Origin: Methanolobus halotolerans
GTDB taxonomy: Archaea > Halobacteriota > Methanosarcinia > Methanosarcinales > Methanosarcinaceae
Reading direction: 5' to 3'
Assembly (NCBI RefSeq): GCF_004745425.1
Contig: NZ_PGGK01000012.1
Coordinates: 1-63,422, forward strand
DNA length: 63,422 nt
The position numbers and the translations under genes are program-made. Shown here one piece after another: positions 1 to 8,413 of the stretch. How positions within the stretch are numbered: the first letter of the stretch is position 1; every line of letters begins with the position of its first letter. Under the pieces are notes generated by a model. That model saw only the letters and a list, made by a program, of their open reading frames with translations. It was not told the origin of the DNA and did not search any database.

Positions 1-485
1 AACTAAAAAACCGTGAAAGTAGAATTGTCCGTGATATTAACCACAAAATCAGCAAGAAAATAGTGGATAATGCCTATGAAAATGGCTACGGAATCAAGCT
101 CGAAGAACTCAAAGGTATCCGTAATAACAAGAACCAAGTAAAGTCATTCCGTTATTCCTTGAATAGTTGGTCTTTCTATCAACTTCAAATGATGATAGAA
201 TACAAAGCCAAACTACTTGGAGTTCCTATCGCTTATATCGACCCTGCATATACTTCTCAATCATGTAGCAGATGTGGTCATATAGGGAACAGAAATGGCA
301 AAAACTTCCAGTGTCCTTCTTGTGGACACGTTGAACATGCGGATGTTAATGCTGCTTTCAATATCGCATTATCTCCAAACATAGTTCGATTTGTTACAGA
401 AAGTGATGTAGCAAAGGGGAATACTGGCATCCCCAAAGCGGCAATGGTTAGAAAGCAATCAACCGTAGAACTCCACGCACTTTAG
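1..485 (+). CDS. tnpB: TnpB RNA-guided nuclease, C-terminal part (cut by window edge)
   Basis: The frame is open from base 3, so the gene begins outside the window; a GTG at 63 is only an internal codon. The visible part is the end of an IS200/IS605-type TnpB. It shows the RuvC-II glutamate in a LEELKGIR motif, the [11 protein letters not shown] segment, a zinc finger with two CxxC pairs, and the last RuvC aspartate in ADVNAAFNI. All catalytic features visible here are canonical. TnpB proteins are omega-RNA-guided DNA endonucleases that help keep the transposon in place. The gene runs into a terminal hairpin at 471-493 and faces a second, different TnpB (729-2066) tail to tail. No TnpA transposase is visible. 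Confidence 0.9.
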   Translation, partial: LKNRESRIVRDINHKISKKIVDNAYENGYGIKLEELKGIRNNKNQVKSFRYSLNSWSFYQLQMMIEYKAKLLGVPIAYIDPAYTSQSCSRCGHIGNRNGKNFQCPSCGHVEHADVNAAFNIALSPNIVRFVTESDVAKGNTGIPKAAMVRKQSTVELHAL

Positions 486-493
486 TCGTGGGA
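471..493 (+). mobile_element. right-end hairpin of the first TnpB element / omega-RNA end
   Basis: The end of tnpB overlaps an imperfect hairpin (CTCCACG, loop, CGTGGGAG). IS200/IS605 elements end in such subterminal hairpins, and the omega RNA of TnpB normally covers this stretch. The exact element end cannot be fixed from sequence alone. Confidence 0.5.
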
Positions 494-667
494 GTGTGTC
501 AGTTTACAGTTGTACTCTTGTGTACAATTGTATGCAATTAATATTGCACAGATCATCTTTGTCTTGTCCTGATAAGAGCTGAGAGGTCCAGTTTCCGTAT
601 TCTTGTTGTTAAGCTTTAACAAAGCGCATACAAGAGGGGATACACGGCTCTGGTTATTGTTCTCTCG

Positions 668-714
668 TGAACTACTCCTCCCTGCCTGCTAACGCAGTCG
701 AGGGAGGAGCTTCT
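668..714 (-). mobile_element. right-end hairpin of the second TnpB element
   Basis: A 9-bp perfect stem (CTCCTCCCT at 676-684 with AGGGAGGAG at 702-710) lies just beyond the 3' end of the minus-strand tnpB at 729. It is framed by GTGAACTA on one side and CTTC on the other. A similar frame recurs at 8790-8824 around another hairpin, so this is probably a conserved element end and part of the omega RNA. Confidence 0.6.
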
Positions 715-728
715 TACGAGTATCTACA

Positions 729-2066
729 TCATTTTAGTATCATTCCCTTTGGAATGATCCCAATCCATAGACCTGTTTGTCGCAGTTTACCAACGAGATG
801 TTGATAGCTCGTCCACAGAGCATTATGTTCGTAATACCTCAACAGAATGTTCACTGAACTGTTGTAATCCCTATCGAGAATGTTTCCACAGATCGGACAT
901 ATATATGTTCGCACATCAAGTCCAATGTCCTGTCTACTTTTGCAAACACAGCAATCTTTTGAAGTATATGATTCATCAATTCTTGTTACTCTCTTACCCA
1001 GCCTTTCGGCTTTATAGGTCAAGAATTGAGCAAATCTTCCCATATGTCCAGAGTTATGGGTACCTCTGTTCTGACTTCGTTCTTTCCTACTTGATCTAGG
1101 CTTCTTCGAAGCCATTTGTTTTATATCAAGTTTACCCATGATGATATCATTGACATCGTTATTTTCAACGATATGCCTGGTTATCTTGTGTTGATTATCT
1201 TTTAACTGGTTAGATGATTTTCTCTTCATCCTGACCAGATTTGCATTCAATCGTGTCCATTTCCTGCTATGTTTACGGCAATGGTCACGTTTTGACTGAA
1301 TGGACTGGATCTTAGGCTCCCAGTACTTATCAGGACGACGATTCACCAATTCTGTGAATTTGCCATCTGAATCAACCATTGCTTGTTTACCAACACCAAT
1401 ATCAATGGCCAGGTACGAACCAACATGATTGTATCTAACTATAGGCACTTCGTAGGTAATTGATATATAGAAATCCTTGTTGTCTTTTTGATACAGATTA
1501 ACCTGTTTGATACCAGTAGCATCCTTGAGTATTTGGTTGCTGAACACATCAACAGGTAGCTCAAACTTCAAAGGTATCCTCGATGGATGTTTATGTGAAA
1601 AATTAATGTAGATTTTATCCTGGTCCGAATATACCGCACCGGGCGTATGAATACAGGTATCCATGGATTTACTTATGATAACATTATCATCTGAATCGGA
1701 TATCTCAAATCCAGACTGATTGAATATCATCGTGGTAAAATACTGTTTACCTTTGAACTTAGGTGTTCTTGCTCTGATGTCCTTGTTCTTTCGCAAATTG
1801 AAAAAAGATTTGTAATCATTGTCAAGACACTTAAGGGCTCCCTGTAATACTTTGGAATATACCCAATTATATTCAGGAAATCTTTGTTTAAGATTAGGTA
1901 GATCATCCTGTTGTTTTCGGTAACTGATTTTAATTTTGTTTTTATATGCATCCTTACGTTCACTTAATCCAAAATTATATACAAGCCTGCATTTTTCAGA
2001 CAGGTCCCACATAACAGGTTCCTGTTCTGGAGTAGGCTGTATTTTGACTGGTAAGGTTAACTGCAT
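729..2066 (-). CDS. tnpB: TnpB-family nuclease with relocated RuvC glutamate
   Basis: A 445-residue TnpB with N-terminal OrfB helix-turn-helix region, RuvC-I aspartate D222 (AIDIG), zinc-finger cysteines C373/C376 and C390/C393, and the final RuvC aspartate D400 (DRDYNSSVNI). At the usual RuvC-II position, where related proteins have E in a hydrophobic-E-D/N-L motif, this protein has glycine (IIMGKLDIKQM, G311). A glutamate instead occurs at E365 in RIDESYTSK, where the two other TnpBs in this window have proline (VDPAHTS, IDPAYTS). This matches the rearranged active site described for Fanzor proteins and some TnpBs, so the enzyme may well be active. It is full length with intact ends: a right-end hairpin at 676-710 and a left-end hairpin at 2153-2184. 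Confidence 0.9.
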   Translation of the reverse strand: MQLTLPVKIQPTPEQEPVMWDLSEKCRLVYNFGLSERKDAYKNKIKISYRKQQDDLPNLKQRFPEYNWVYSKVLQGALKCLDNDYKSFFNLRKNKDIRARTPKFKGKQYFTTMIFNQSGFEISDSDDNVIISKSMDTCIHTPGAVYSDQDKIYINFSHKHPSRIPLKFELPVDVFSNQILKDATGIKQVNLYQKDNKDFYISITYEVPIVRYNHVGSYLAIDIGVGKQAMVDSDGKFTELVNRRPDKYWEPKIQSIQSKRDHCRKHSRKWTRLNANLVRMKRKSSNQLKDNQHKITRHIVENNDVNDIIMGKLDIKQMASKKPRSSRKERSQNRGTHNSGHMGRFAQFLTYKAERLGKRVTRIDESYTSKDCCVCKSRQDIGLDVRTYICPICGNILDRDYNSSVNILLRYYEHNALWTSYQHLVGKLRQTGLWIGIIPKGMILK

Positions 2067-2152
2067 ATGATATACCTATTTTATATAACGTACACAATAT
2101 ATTTAAAAGTTGGTATCTGATACTGTTTGCATATGACCTAGAACGCTTTCAT

Positions 2153-2184
2153 CCCCCACCTGTCGCTCCGCTCCGAGGAGGGGG
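2153..2184 (-). mobile_element. left-end hairpin of the second TnpB element
   Basis: GC-rich hairpin of about 32 bases with a C5/G5 base, about 90 bases upstream of the tnpB start. Read on the minus strand it is nearly the same sequence as the hairpin at 11604-11640 upstream of the third tnpB (both contain TCCTCGGAGCG and AGCGACAGGT). This ties the two elements together by their ends. Confidence 0.65.
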
Positions 2185-2217
2185 ACTTCCCGCTCTAAAA
2201 GTTAAATATCAGATCAT

Positions 2218-3477
2218 CTACTCAAGCAACCATTTCCAGATAGGCATCACAATTATTTTCCGACCACCCTTTTCGAACACATCTTCAGTGTCTTCCGTGA
2301 GTATAAGACCTTCCTGAAGTTTGTATCTGTCCATGGCTTCCATAAGACCCCCAACCTCTCTTCTTTCATTAGACTCCTGTAATATCTGAGTCACCTGAAT
2401 TGCCTTTGTGATACTTTGCTTTTCCATTATTATGAAATCACATTCGTTCTTACCTGCATGATAATAAACATCATGTTCTCTGTTCTTCAGCTCAAGGAAT
2501 ACTATGTTCTCAAGCATTTTGCCGATATCCCTTGAAAATTTGAATGCAAGGATGTTCATAAGACCTGTATCGATCACGTAGACCTTCTTCTTTGAGTACA
2601 TCTGCTTTTTAAGAGAATAGTCAAAAGCATTTATGGTAAATATCAGGTAAGAGTTCTCCAGATGATCAATATAATTCTTTACTGTGGTCTGACTACCAAT
2701 ATTGAGAACATTTTTCAGTCGATTATAACTTATCTCAGTTGCGGGATTGGTTATGATATAATTTGCAAGCGACCTTATTGCAGCCTCATCCTTTATTCCA
2801 TACCTTACGATAATATCCTTATATAGAATATTATCATAAAGATTTCTTATTATATCCTTGTTCCTGTAAATATGGTATTCGGGAATTCCACCATTTTCAA
2901 GGTACTGAACAAACTCTTTTTTTATCCTTGCTCTTTCCTCGGTAAGATAGAACTCCTTCCCTGTCTCAATACCCTGCGATGCTATCAGCTCTTTGAATGA
3001 GAACGGATAAAGCTCAAATTTCACATGTCTTCCCGTAAGTTTTGTTCCAAGTTCCCTGCTCATCAATGAAGAATTAGACCCTGTGATATAGAACTTGAAA
3101 CCACGGTCATACATTCGCCTTACAAATGCTTCCCAATTAGATATGTTCTGTATCTCATCAAAGAAGAATATCCTGCTCTCCTTTGATACTTCCAGAAATG
3201 ATTCGTAAAGGGTATTAAAGTCACTAACATTAAAGTCAAGCAGTCTTTCATCCTCAAAGTTCATATAATATACACTTTCTTCCGGATAATACTGCTTTTT
3301 TATTTCCTTTAGAAGAGTACTTTTTCCAGCCCTTCTAAGACCAGTAATAAGCACAATGTGGGGGATCTTGGACAAACTATCTATCTTTTCGATCTTCTGA
3401 CGTCTTATTATCGGCTTTTCCCTTTCAAATTCATGTTTTTGTTCTACTATAAGTTCCTTCATCTGTCTCGTATCCAT
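2218..3477 (-). CDS. AAA ATPase with C-terminal DUF4143 domain
   Basis: A 419-residue protein of the archaeal AAA_14/DUF4143 family. The Walker A motif GLRRAGKST lies near residue 46 and a Walker B with DE (IFFFDEIQN) near residue 105. The ITGSNSSLMS sensor motif follows, and the C-terminal half resembles DUF4143, with a nuclease-like core (ELKNREHDVYYH ... ECDFII). The family is common in archaeal accessory regions; its biological role is not settled, though links to mobile elements and toxin-like control have been suggested. The start at 3477 fits a TATA box about 25 bases upstream, so the mRNA is probably almost leaderless. The gene is monocistronic, between a TnpB element and the helicase-primase operon. 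Confidence 0.85.
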   Translation of the reverse strand: MDTRQMKELIVEQKHEFEREKPIIRRQKIEKIDSLSKIPHIVLITGLRRAGKSTLLKEIKKQYYPEESVYYMNFEDERLLDFNVSDFNTLYESFLEVSKESRIFFFDEIQNISNWEAFVRRMYDRGFKFYITGSNSSLMSRELGTKLTGRHVKFELYPFSFKELIASQGIETGKEFYLTEERARIKKEFVQYLENGGIPEYHIYRNKDIIRNLYDNILYKDIIVRYGIKDEAAIRSLANYIITNPATEISYNRLKNVLNIGSQTTVKNYIDHLENSYLIFTINAFDYSLKKQMYSKKKVYVIDTGLMNILAFKFSRDIGKMLENIVFLELKNREHDVYYHAGKNECDFIIMEKQSITKAIQVTQILQESNERREVGGLMEAMDRYKLQEGLILTEDTEDVFEKGGRKIIVMPIWKWLLE

Positions 3478-3498
3478 GAATAGTATTTAACAATAAAA

Positions 3499-3574
3499 AC
3501 ATATATAACTTTTCATTACAAATGGAGATTTTATGCATTAAATATCCACCAATATTGGAGATTTTGCGCAAAAT
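3499..3574 (-). promoter_or_regulatory. TATA box and palindromic operator candidates of the AAA ATPase gene
   Basis: On the minus strand a TATA box (TTATATATG) lies at about 3499-3510. Upstream of it are two perfect palindromes, CCAATATTGG (3549-3558) and ATTTTGCGCAAAAT (3561-3574), and two direct copies of AAAATCTCCA. The arrangement suggests binding sites for a regulator, possibly the ATPase itself; that is inference. Confidence 0.35.
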
Positions 3575-3649
3575 ACCTCTATTGGAAATAGAAACTATGT
3601 CAACTACCACCTTACTCATAGGGTGTTGTTCACGATACCGGAGTGGAGG

Positions 3650-6544
3650 TCATTGTACTCCCTTGCAATCGAACCTATCGCAACTCTCGCAGTTTAAATA
3701 CTGGGGACATCTTTCAAGCAGGGTCTGTTGGGGCCAGACATTGTACTCTTTTTCGATGACCTTGTTGACATGGTACTCTGCTTTGTCGTATCTAAAATCA
3801 GCTTGGCCTCTGAACATATCGATGAGCTGTTGCTTATCTTTCATACCAAAATTGTAGAACTCCCGAACAATAGCCACTCTCATCTTATTGCCCTGCTCCC
3901 CGGACAACTCCTTTTCAAGGGCTGCCAGGATGCATGGTCTGACACCTTTGAGCTTTATGTTAAAGGGTTTTGCAGATCTGCTCCTGTTCTTTCTGACCTT
4001 TGGGATCTCGATATCTGAGATATCATAGACGCCAATGTTCATTGTTTCACCTTCCCATCCATGAATATACGAGAATACGTTGTGTTTTCTGTGCAACGCA
4101 AAAGGCAGCTTCACAAGGTTGCCATACTGGTTCTTCCTGTTCCATGTCCTCTGTTTAGGGTTCACCTCGCCATCAAAACCTGCCTCCTTGGCAATTGCAT
4201 TGGCAAAGTAGTAGGCCTTCTCAACCTCCACCTCCTTTATGAGCAACCATACATGGTACGAATGAGGAGAACCGGAGGACTCTACCAGGTACTTTAGCTG
4301 CATACGGTCCATGAAGGATGTCAGGTTCTGCAGGTCATCCTCGGCCTTTATCTCCTTTTGGATAGCATCCTCTTCTGTATCATCGTTTTTCCTATGGGCA
4401 TCAATATCAAAACATATCCACTTGCAAGTACCGTTTTCACTCGTTGAATACGCTCCGATTGTAACTTTGCCTTTGAGATGGTTCTGGATCAAGGTCTTTG
4501 TCACAGGTGCTGATATCCTGAAATAGCTGCCACCAATTCCCTGCTCAGCAAAGGTGTCATGGCGGTTTATCAGGTAACCTTGTAGAAGCTGGAACTTCAA
4601 AACATTGTAAAAAATGGTAACTTTTTGCCAGATCTCCCCTATAATATAATTAATAGGGGAGTTCTGGCAATGTTTTGCCATCCTTTCGGTTTTGACAAAA
4701 TCATTTTTAAATGTCTTATGTGAATTAGCAAGCTCAAGCATTGTCTTAAAATCACGACACTGTGTAACCTTCGGCGACGTTATCACCTGTCTGTCCACAC
4801 GGACCTTAACAGATCTTCTACGATGATCATCTCCCTGGACAAGTTCTATAGTTCTCCCAAATCCCCACGTGACAACGTTAGCACATTGCTCCAGACTACA
4901 ACCCAATGCGAACACAAGGCTTGGAACAATACCTGCAGGATCCTTGGCCCTGGACCACGCCTGCCAGGTGTCACAGTGCATGGCCTCCTCTCGCAGGATA
5001 AGAGATTCTTCCTTTGTGTTGCATATGGCATCAAAGGAATTACTCGGTTTATCAGCGACCCCCACAGCGATCATGACCCTGGCATCAGAGGAGACCCCCA
5101 TCATTTCAGGAGCCTTGTAATAGGTCACACGGTGTGGATGGCCGAAAGCCTCCAGATCCTTCTCAAGCTCCATAGCCTCAGCTATGCTAAGTGTAATGAT
5201 GGTGCAGTCGTCGTCCCCGTACAGATCGAGCAGGGTGCTTATTCTGTCCAATATCTCTCCTTTTTTGTTGTAGCGGGAGTTCCTGCCAATAGATCCATAC
5301 TTCTTCGAGTCCGCAAGGATAAGCATCTTCGAGTTGGTTTCCATGGGGTCTCCTCCCGTCCCGAAGGTAATGTCATGTGAACGCGTCTTGCCCATGAAAT
5401 ACTGGTCGTAGTCATGGCTGCAGATGGTGGCCGACGTTAATAGTGTGCGTTTGGCTTTATTTTGGATGCTCATGATAAAGGATCTGAGCATGTCAGTGAA
5501 GAGCCGGTCCACCGCAACCATCATTATCTTGATGGCTCCCCGGTCACGGGTGCCGTGTATCACGACCTGCTCACTTGTGACAATGTTCATTATCCTGTAC
5601 AGAGCAAGCACGTCGGGCATGGACAGCTTGTATTCTTTCCTGGCGATTGTGAGCTTGATTATGTCGCTATACACTGCCATAATGAACTTTGTGCTGCTCT
5701 CGCCTCCCATGTCACAATAGCAATTCTTGAGGGTCTTGCTCAGCTTGTGCCGGTAATAGTTGTCATCTGCAGCATTATTGTACGTCTGCATCACAGCATT
5801 CTGAACGTCTGCCTCGTCCAGCAGCATCCTAAAGGCAACGAGCACTTTGCGTATATGTTCGAAATCGTTCATCAGTGACATGTACTGAGCAGTGTCCAAC
5901 CATCGATTGCCCTTTCTGGCATCACTGTAGATAGCTATGCCTGTGGACCTTCCGTACTGGATCTCGTGGACCTCATCGAAAACAGCATTGTGAATACGGG
6001 ATATGTTCTGCAGCACTTGCTCGGCCGTGGTGTTTGGTCTGCTATTTGCTGCCATCATCAAAGCTACCAGCTTCTGATAGGTCAGTGCGATACCATCACA
6101 TGTTCTGTGTTCGTGAAGTATACGCGTAACAGGACAGGAATAATAGTTCTCACATCCAGGACAACTATCTGCAAGAGGCAGTATCGGCAGACTTCTCAGG
6201 TCTGGATATCGCTCACATAGCTCCTGGTTCTTCAGGCATGCATGGTTGGAAGGGATTCGGATGATATTGCATGCATCCCTGTCAGAGTATTTGATGGAGT
6301 CCTCTGTAACGGTCTTGTCAGCAATCTTATTAGTCGGGACAACGACTAAAAACCGTTCCTCCCGGTTCAGGGATTCGGCTATTAACGCTGTCGTACAACC
6401 GGCACGTGTGGTCTTATGCACCATATACGGTCCTTCCTGATATGCGTTCAGCAGATTGTATGCTGTTGCAATGCGCTTGTCCTGATTTGTGCGGGGAATG
6501 ACAAGAGGGGGCTGGAAGCGCGATGTCCGGGTGGTGCTTGACAT
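3650..6544 (-). CDS. superfamily 2-like helicase fused to an archaeo-eukaryotic primase domain
   Basis: A 964-residue fusion. The N-terminal half is helicase-like: a Walker A-like loop at 44-53 reads KTTRAGCTTA, with cysteine C50 where lysine is expected; DEVH box at 190-193; SAT motif at 371-373; and a motif VI-like QAWSRAKDP at 528-536. A cysteine-rich insert (C103, C110, C128, C131, C137) sits between Walker A and DEVH, where XPD/Rad3 helicases carry an Fe-S cluster. The C-terminal half resembles the primase (AEP) domain of TOTE-type conflict systems: metal-binding DID at 713-715, SSGSPHSYHVW at 756-766, then a helical part and four terminal cysteines (C946, C952, C955, C960) that recall zinc/Fe-S primase tails. 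It is the last gene of the operon that begins at 8398; SD AAGGAG precedes its start. The likely role is replication of an integrated element or a defence function. Whether the altered Walker A still binds ATP is unknown. Confidence 0.8.
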   Translation of the reverse strand: MSSTTRTSRFQPPLVIPRTNQDKRIATAYNLLNAYQEGPYMVHKTTRAGCTTALIAESLNREERFLVVVPTNKIADKTVTEDSIKYSDRDACNIIRIPSNHACLKNQELCERYPDLRSLPILPLADSCPGCENYYSCPVTRILHEHRTCDGIALTYQKLVALMMAANSRPNTTAEQVLQNISRIHNAVFDEVHEIQYGRSTGIAIYSDARKGNRWLDTAQYMSLMNDFEHIRKVLVAFRMLLDEADVQNAVMQTYNNAADDNYYRHKLSKTLKNCYCDMGGESSTKFIMAVYSDIIKLTIARKEYKLSMPDVLALYRIMNIVTSEQVVIHGTRDRGAIKIMMVAVDRLFTDMLRSFIMSIQNKAKRTLLTSATICSHDYDQYFMGKTRSHDITFGTGGDPMETNSKMLILADSKKYGSIGRNSRYNKKGEILDRISTLLDLYGDDDCTIITLSIAEAMELEKDLEAFGHPHRVTYYKAPEMMGVSSDARVMIAVGVADKPSNSFDAICNTKEESLILREEAMHCDTWQAWSRAKDPAGIVPSLVFALGCSLEQCANVVTWGFGRTIELVQGDDHRRRSVKVRVDRQVITSPKVTQCRDFKTMLELANSHKTFKNDFVKTERMAKHCQNSPINYIIGEIWQKVTIFYNVLKFQLLQGYLINRHDTFAEQGIGGSYFRISAPVTKTLIQNHLKGKVTIGAYSTSENGTCKWICFDIDAHRKNDDTEEDAIQKEIKAEDDLQNLTSFMDRMQLKYLVESSGSPHSYHVWLLIKEVEVEKAYYFANAIAKEAGFDGEVNPKQRTWNRKNQYGNLVKLPFALHRKHNVFSYIHGWEGETMNIGVYDISDIEIPKVRKNRSRSAKPFNIKLKGVRPCILAALEKELSGEQGNKMRVAIVREFYNFGMKDKQQLIDMFRGQADFRYDKAEYHVNKVIEKEYNVWPQQTLLERCPQYLNCESCDRFDCKGVQ
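4625..4670. repeat. 18-bp inverted repeat with AT loop inside the helicase-primase gene
   Basis: TTGCCAGATCTCCCCTAT (4625-4642) is matched by ATAGGGGAGTTCTGGCAA (4653-4670), 17 of 18 pairs, around a 10-base loop of only A and T. It codes for residues about 625-640, exactly the linker between the helicase and primase halves. It could be a replication origin hairpin, a small inserted element, or an mRNA structure separating the two modules. Confidence 0.85.
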
Positions 6545-6608
6545 CGGATTCTAGCTCCTTTCATATCCTGTTTAGTTCTTTCTTAACCCACCCTCTATCA
6601 TGTTAGGC

Positions 6609-7583
6609 TCAACCCTGCAGCTCCACTCCATTGCTGCTGATCTTCATGTCTGCGATCTTGGTTCTGTGGCCTACTGATCTACTCCTGAATGCGCTGATGC
6701 GGATATTGGTGTAAGCAGGCTTGCGGTCCACGATCTCTGTTTTCCAGATCTCCTTGGCAGCGAACTGGCTCTTGTCGCCGAATGGTCGGAGGATATGGTT
6801 CGGTGCCTTGTTGAACTCAGACTCTGGCTGGTTGGTGACAAGCACTATACCATTGTTCTTATATGCCCAGCTCTTCAGATCACCAAAAATAGCTATGAGC
6901 TTTAACAGAGCGTCTCCTTTTTGTTTGACACTAAGCCTTGCATATGATGTCAGGATAGGAAAGCCGATGGAATCAACAATGATCACGTCCACTGCAGGAA
7001 GCTTCTGGCATATGGAATCTATCTCATCGATAATAGGCGTGTATTTGTACTCACATCCTTTCAGACCTGCAATGTCTGTTTCAGTGAGATTCCTCTCGGT
7101 GTCGAGATAGAACACCTTCTTTCCAGATGCAATGACCTCCTTTGCAACGGCCATGGCAAACTTTGATTTACCACTGCCAGTGTCTCCGAACACCTCGAGT
7201 ACATCGTTTCCGACATAGCCGTGGATGAGGTCTAGTAAAGCGTTATTTTCATAAGAGCTGGGTGCATTGTCTTCATTGGTGGGCTCTTGCGGACAATCCT
7301 CTCTGCTTTGGTCGGCTAAGGTTTCGTCTTTTGGAGCTTCACCACTTTGCTCTTCAATACTTTCTGCAAGGGTCTTAAGCTCCATGAGAACAGGATCTGC
7401 ATGTGCGTCATACTCTCGATGGTCTTTTACCCATTTGAAGACCTCGTTCTTCTTGAAGTCCACACCCCAGAATATGGAGTCGCCCGGGTCTTCACTGGCC
7501 TTTTTCCAGACATCGGTGTTACCGATCGTGTTATATCCCAATGTTTCAAGGATAGGTACGAGTCTGTCTTTTTCAATCTTCAT
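6609..7583 (-). CDS. RecA/RadB-like P-loop ATPase
   Basis: A 324-residue protein. The first ~110 residues are a poorly conserved N-terminal part, with an aromatic WVKDHREYDAH patch and an acidic, glutamine-rich linker. From residue 127 follows a RecA-fold ATPase: Walker A GDTGSGKS at 133-140, Walker B VDVIIVDS ending at about 205, and a VTNQPES motif like the RecA/Rad51 sensor region. It most resembles small archaeal RadB-like or plasmid-borne RecA-like ATPases. The start is supported by SD GAGGTAAG. It lies 64 bases upstream of the helicase-primase gene in the same operon, which suggests it loads on DNA with that protein or acts in recombination of the element. Confidence 0.8.
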   Translation of the reverse strand: MKIEKDRLVPILETLGYNTIGNTDVWKKASEDPGDSIFWGVDFKKNEVFKWVKDHREYDAHADPVLMELKTLAESIEEQSGEAPKDETLADQSREDCPQEPTNEDNAPSSYENNALLDLIHGYVGNDVLEVFGDTGSGKSKFAMAVAKEVIASGKKVFYLDTERNLTETDIAGLKGCEYKYTPIIDEIDSICQKLPAVDVIIVDSIGFPILTSYARLSVKQKGDALLKLIAIFGDLKSWAYKNNGIVLVTNQPESEFNKAPNHILRPFGDKSQFAAKEIWKTEIVDRKPAYTNIRISAFRSRSVGHRTKIADMKISSNGVELQG

Positions 7584-7665
7584 TTTCTTACCTCAATGCA
7601 ATTTATATTACCCTTCACACTGTTTTGCACCATATGGAGCATTTGATCACAATACCAGATCACCA

Positions 7666-7896
7666 TCACTGAGCACCTCTTTTGAGGATATCATGAATTG
7701 CGATCATTACCTCCTCGATACCCCTGGAAATGTCGGCATGTATCAGCTCTTTGATCTCATCCCCGCTCTCAAGCCTCCTGCATATGCTGATCTGTGCATT
7801 CGGCTTGATGTTACCCTTGGAATCAACCTCTGCACCAACCTTTGTAAAGATCTCATAGGCTTGGGTGTAAGCTATACGCGTTTCTGTATCGCTCAT
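7666..7896 (-). CDS. small conserved-operon protein, unknown function
   Basis: A 76-residue acidic, probably all-helical protein starting at ATG 7896; a TTG one codon earlier is less likely. Its ATG overlaps the stop codon of the upstream zinc-ribbon gene by one base (TGATG), a sign of coupled translation. I see no motif that identifies it. It is the third gene of the five-gene operon 8398-3650. Confidence 0.6.
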   Translation of the reverse strand: MSDTETRIAYTQAYEIFTKVGAEVDSKGNIKPNAQISICRRLESGDEIKELIHADISRGIEEVMIAIHDILKRGAQ

Positions 7897-8063
7897 CAAA
7901 CATTTCCCCCGGGATTTCCTGGTAAGACCTTTTCATTACATTCAGGGCAGTAGATGGCTTGGATCCTGTATTGCCAATCAATATTGAACATGTACCCGCA
8001 ACCGTCACATACACACTCGGCCACTATACTGCCCTCTACAAGAGCCATGTTGTTGATGGTCAT
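7896..8063 (-). CDS. 55-residue zinc-ribbon protein
   Basis: A short gene that size cut-offs easily miss. The protein begins MTINNMALVEG and carries CVCDGC (C17, C19, C22) followed by CPEC (C39, C42), a zinc-ribbon or rubredoxin-like knuckle pair. Its ATG (8063-8061) overlaps the TGA of the 112-residue gene upstream (ATGA), and its own TGA overlaps the next ATG (TGATG). Overlap on both sides strongly supports it as a real operon gene. The function is unknown; binding of nucleic acid or of partner proteins of the operon is plausible. Confidence 0.75.
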   Translation of the reverse strand: MTINNMALVEGSIVAECVCDGCGYMFNIDWQYRIQAIYCPECNEKVLPGNPGGNV

Positions 8064-8398
8064 AATGTAGCCTCCCTAGCATTGGATTCGATCATCCTCT
8101 TGAGATCCTCAGCATAGTATTGGACCATCTTCTCAGGGGTTATTGATCTGGTGAACTGATGCCCACAAACACATCTCCAGTTTGATCGCGCACCAAGGGA
8201 CTTTGTGACATGTGCCTCGATGCATTTTGCACCCAGGCGTTGACAGACCGGACATATTGTGATCTGGTCTATCGTAAGCTCGCAGAAGTCCATAGCATGA
8301 TTATATCTGCTTTTTCGATGCCCTTCACTTAGCCAGTAGCGGTCCTTTGTGGATCCTATCGGTCGGCCTTTGTATCCTCCACTTTTAGCTATTCCCAT
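8060..8398 (-). CDS. zinc-finger protein, first gene of the helicase-primase operon
   Basis: A 112-residue basic protein with CPVC near residue 50 and CVCGHQF near residue 76, together a likely zinc-binding module. The N-terminus is Gly/Arg/Lys rich. SD AGAGGT lies 8 bases before ATG 8398. A TATA box at about 8452-8461 and repeated AACAATT-like sites lie in front. A role as DNA-binding protein or regulator fits; no specific family is recognised. Confidence 0.65.
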   Translation of the reverse strand: MGIAKSGGYKGRPIGSTKDRYWLSEGHRKSRYNHAMDFCELTIDQITICPVCQRLGAKCIEAHVTKSLGARSNWRCVCGHQFTRSITPEKMVQYYAEDLKRMIESNAREATL

Positions 8399-8413
8399 GT
8401 TTCAAACCTCTTA

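Noticed and set aside
4823-5380. Long plus-strand frames inside the helicase-primase gene
   Set aside because: Antisense shadows of a gene with clear helicase motifs; no ribosome sites and no recognisable protein.
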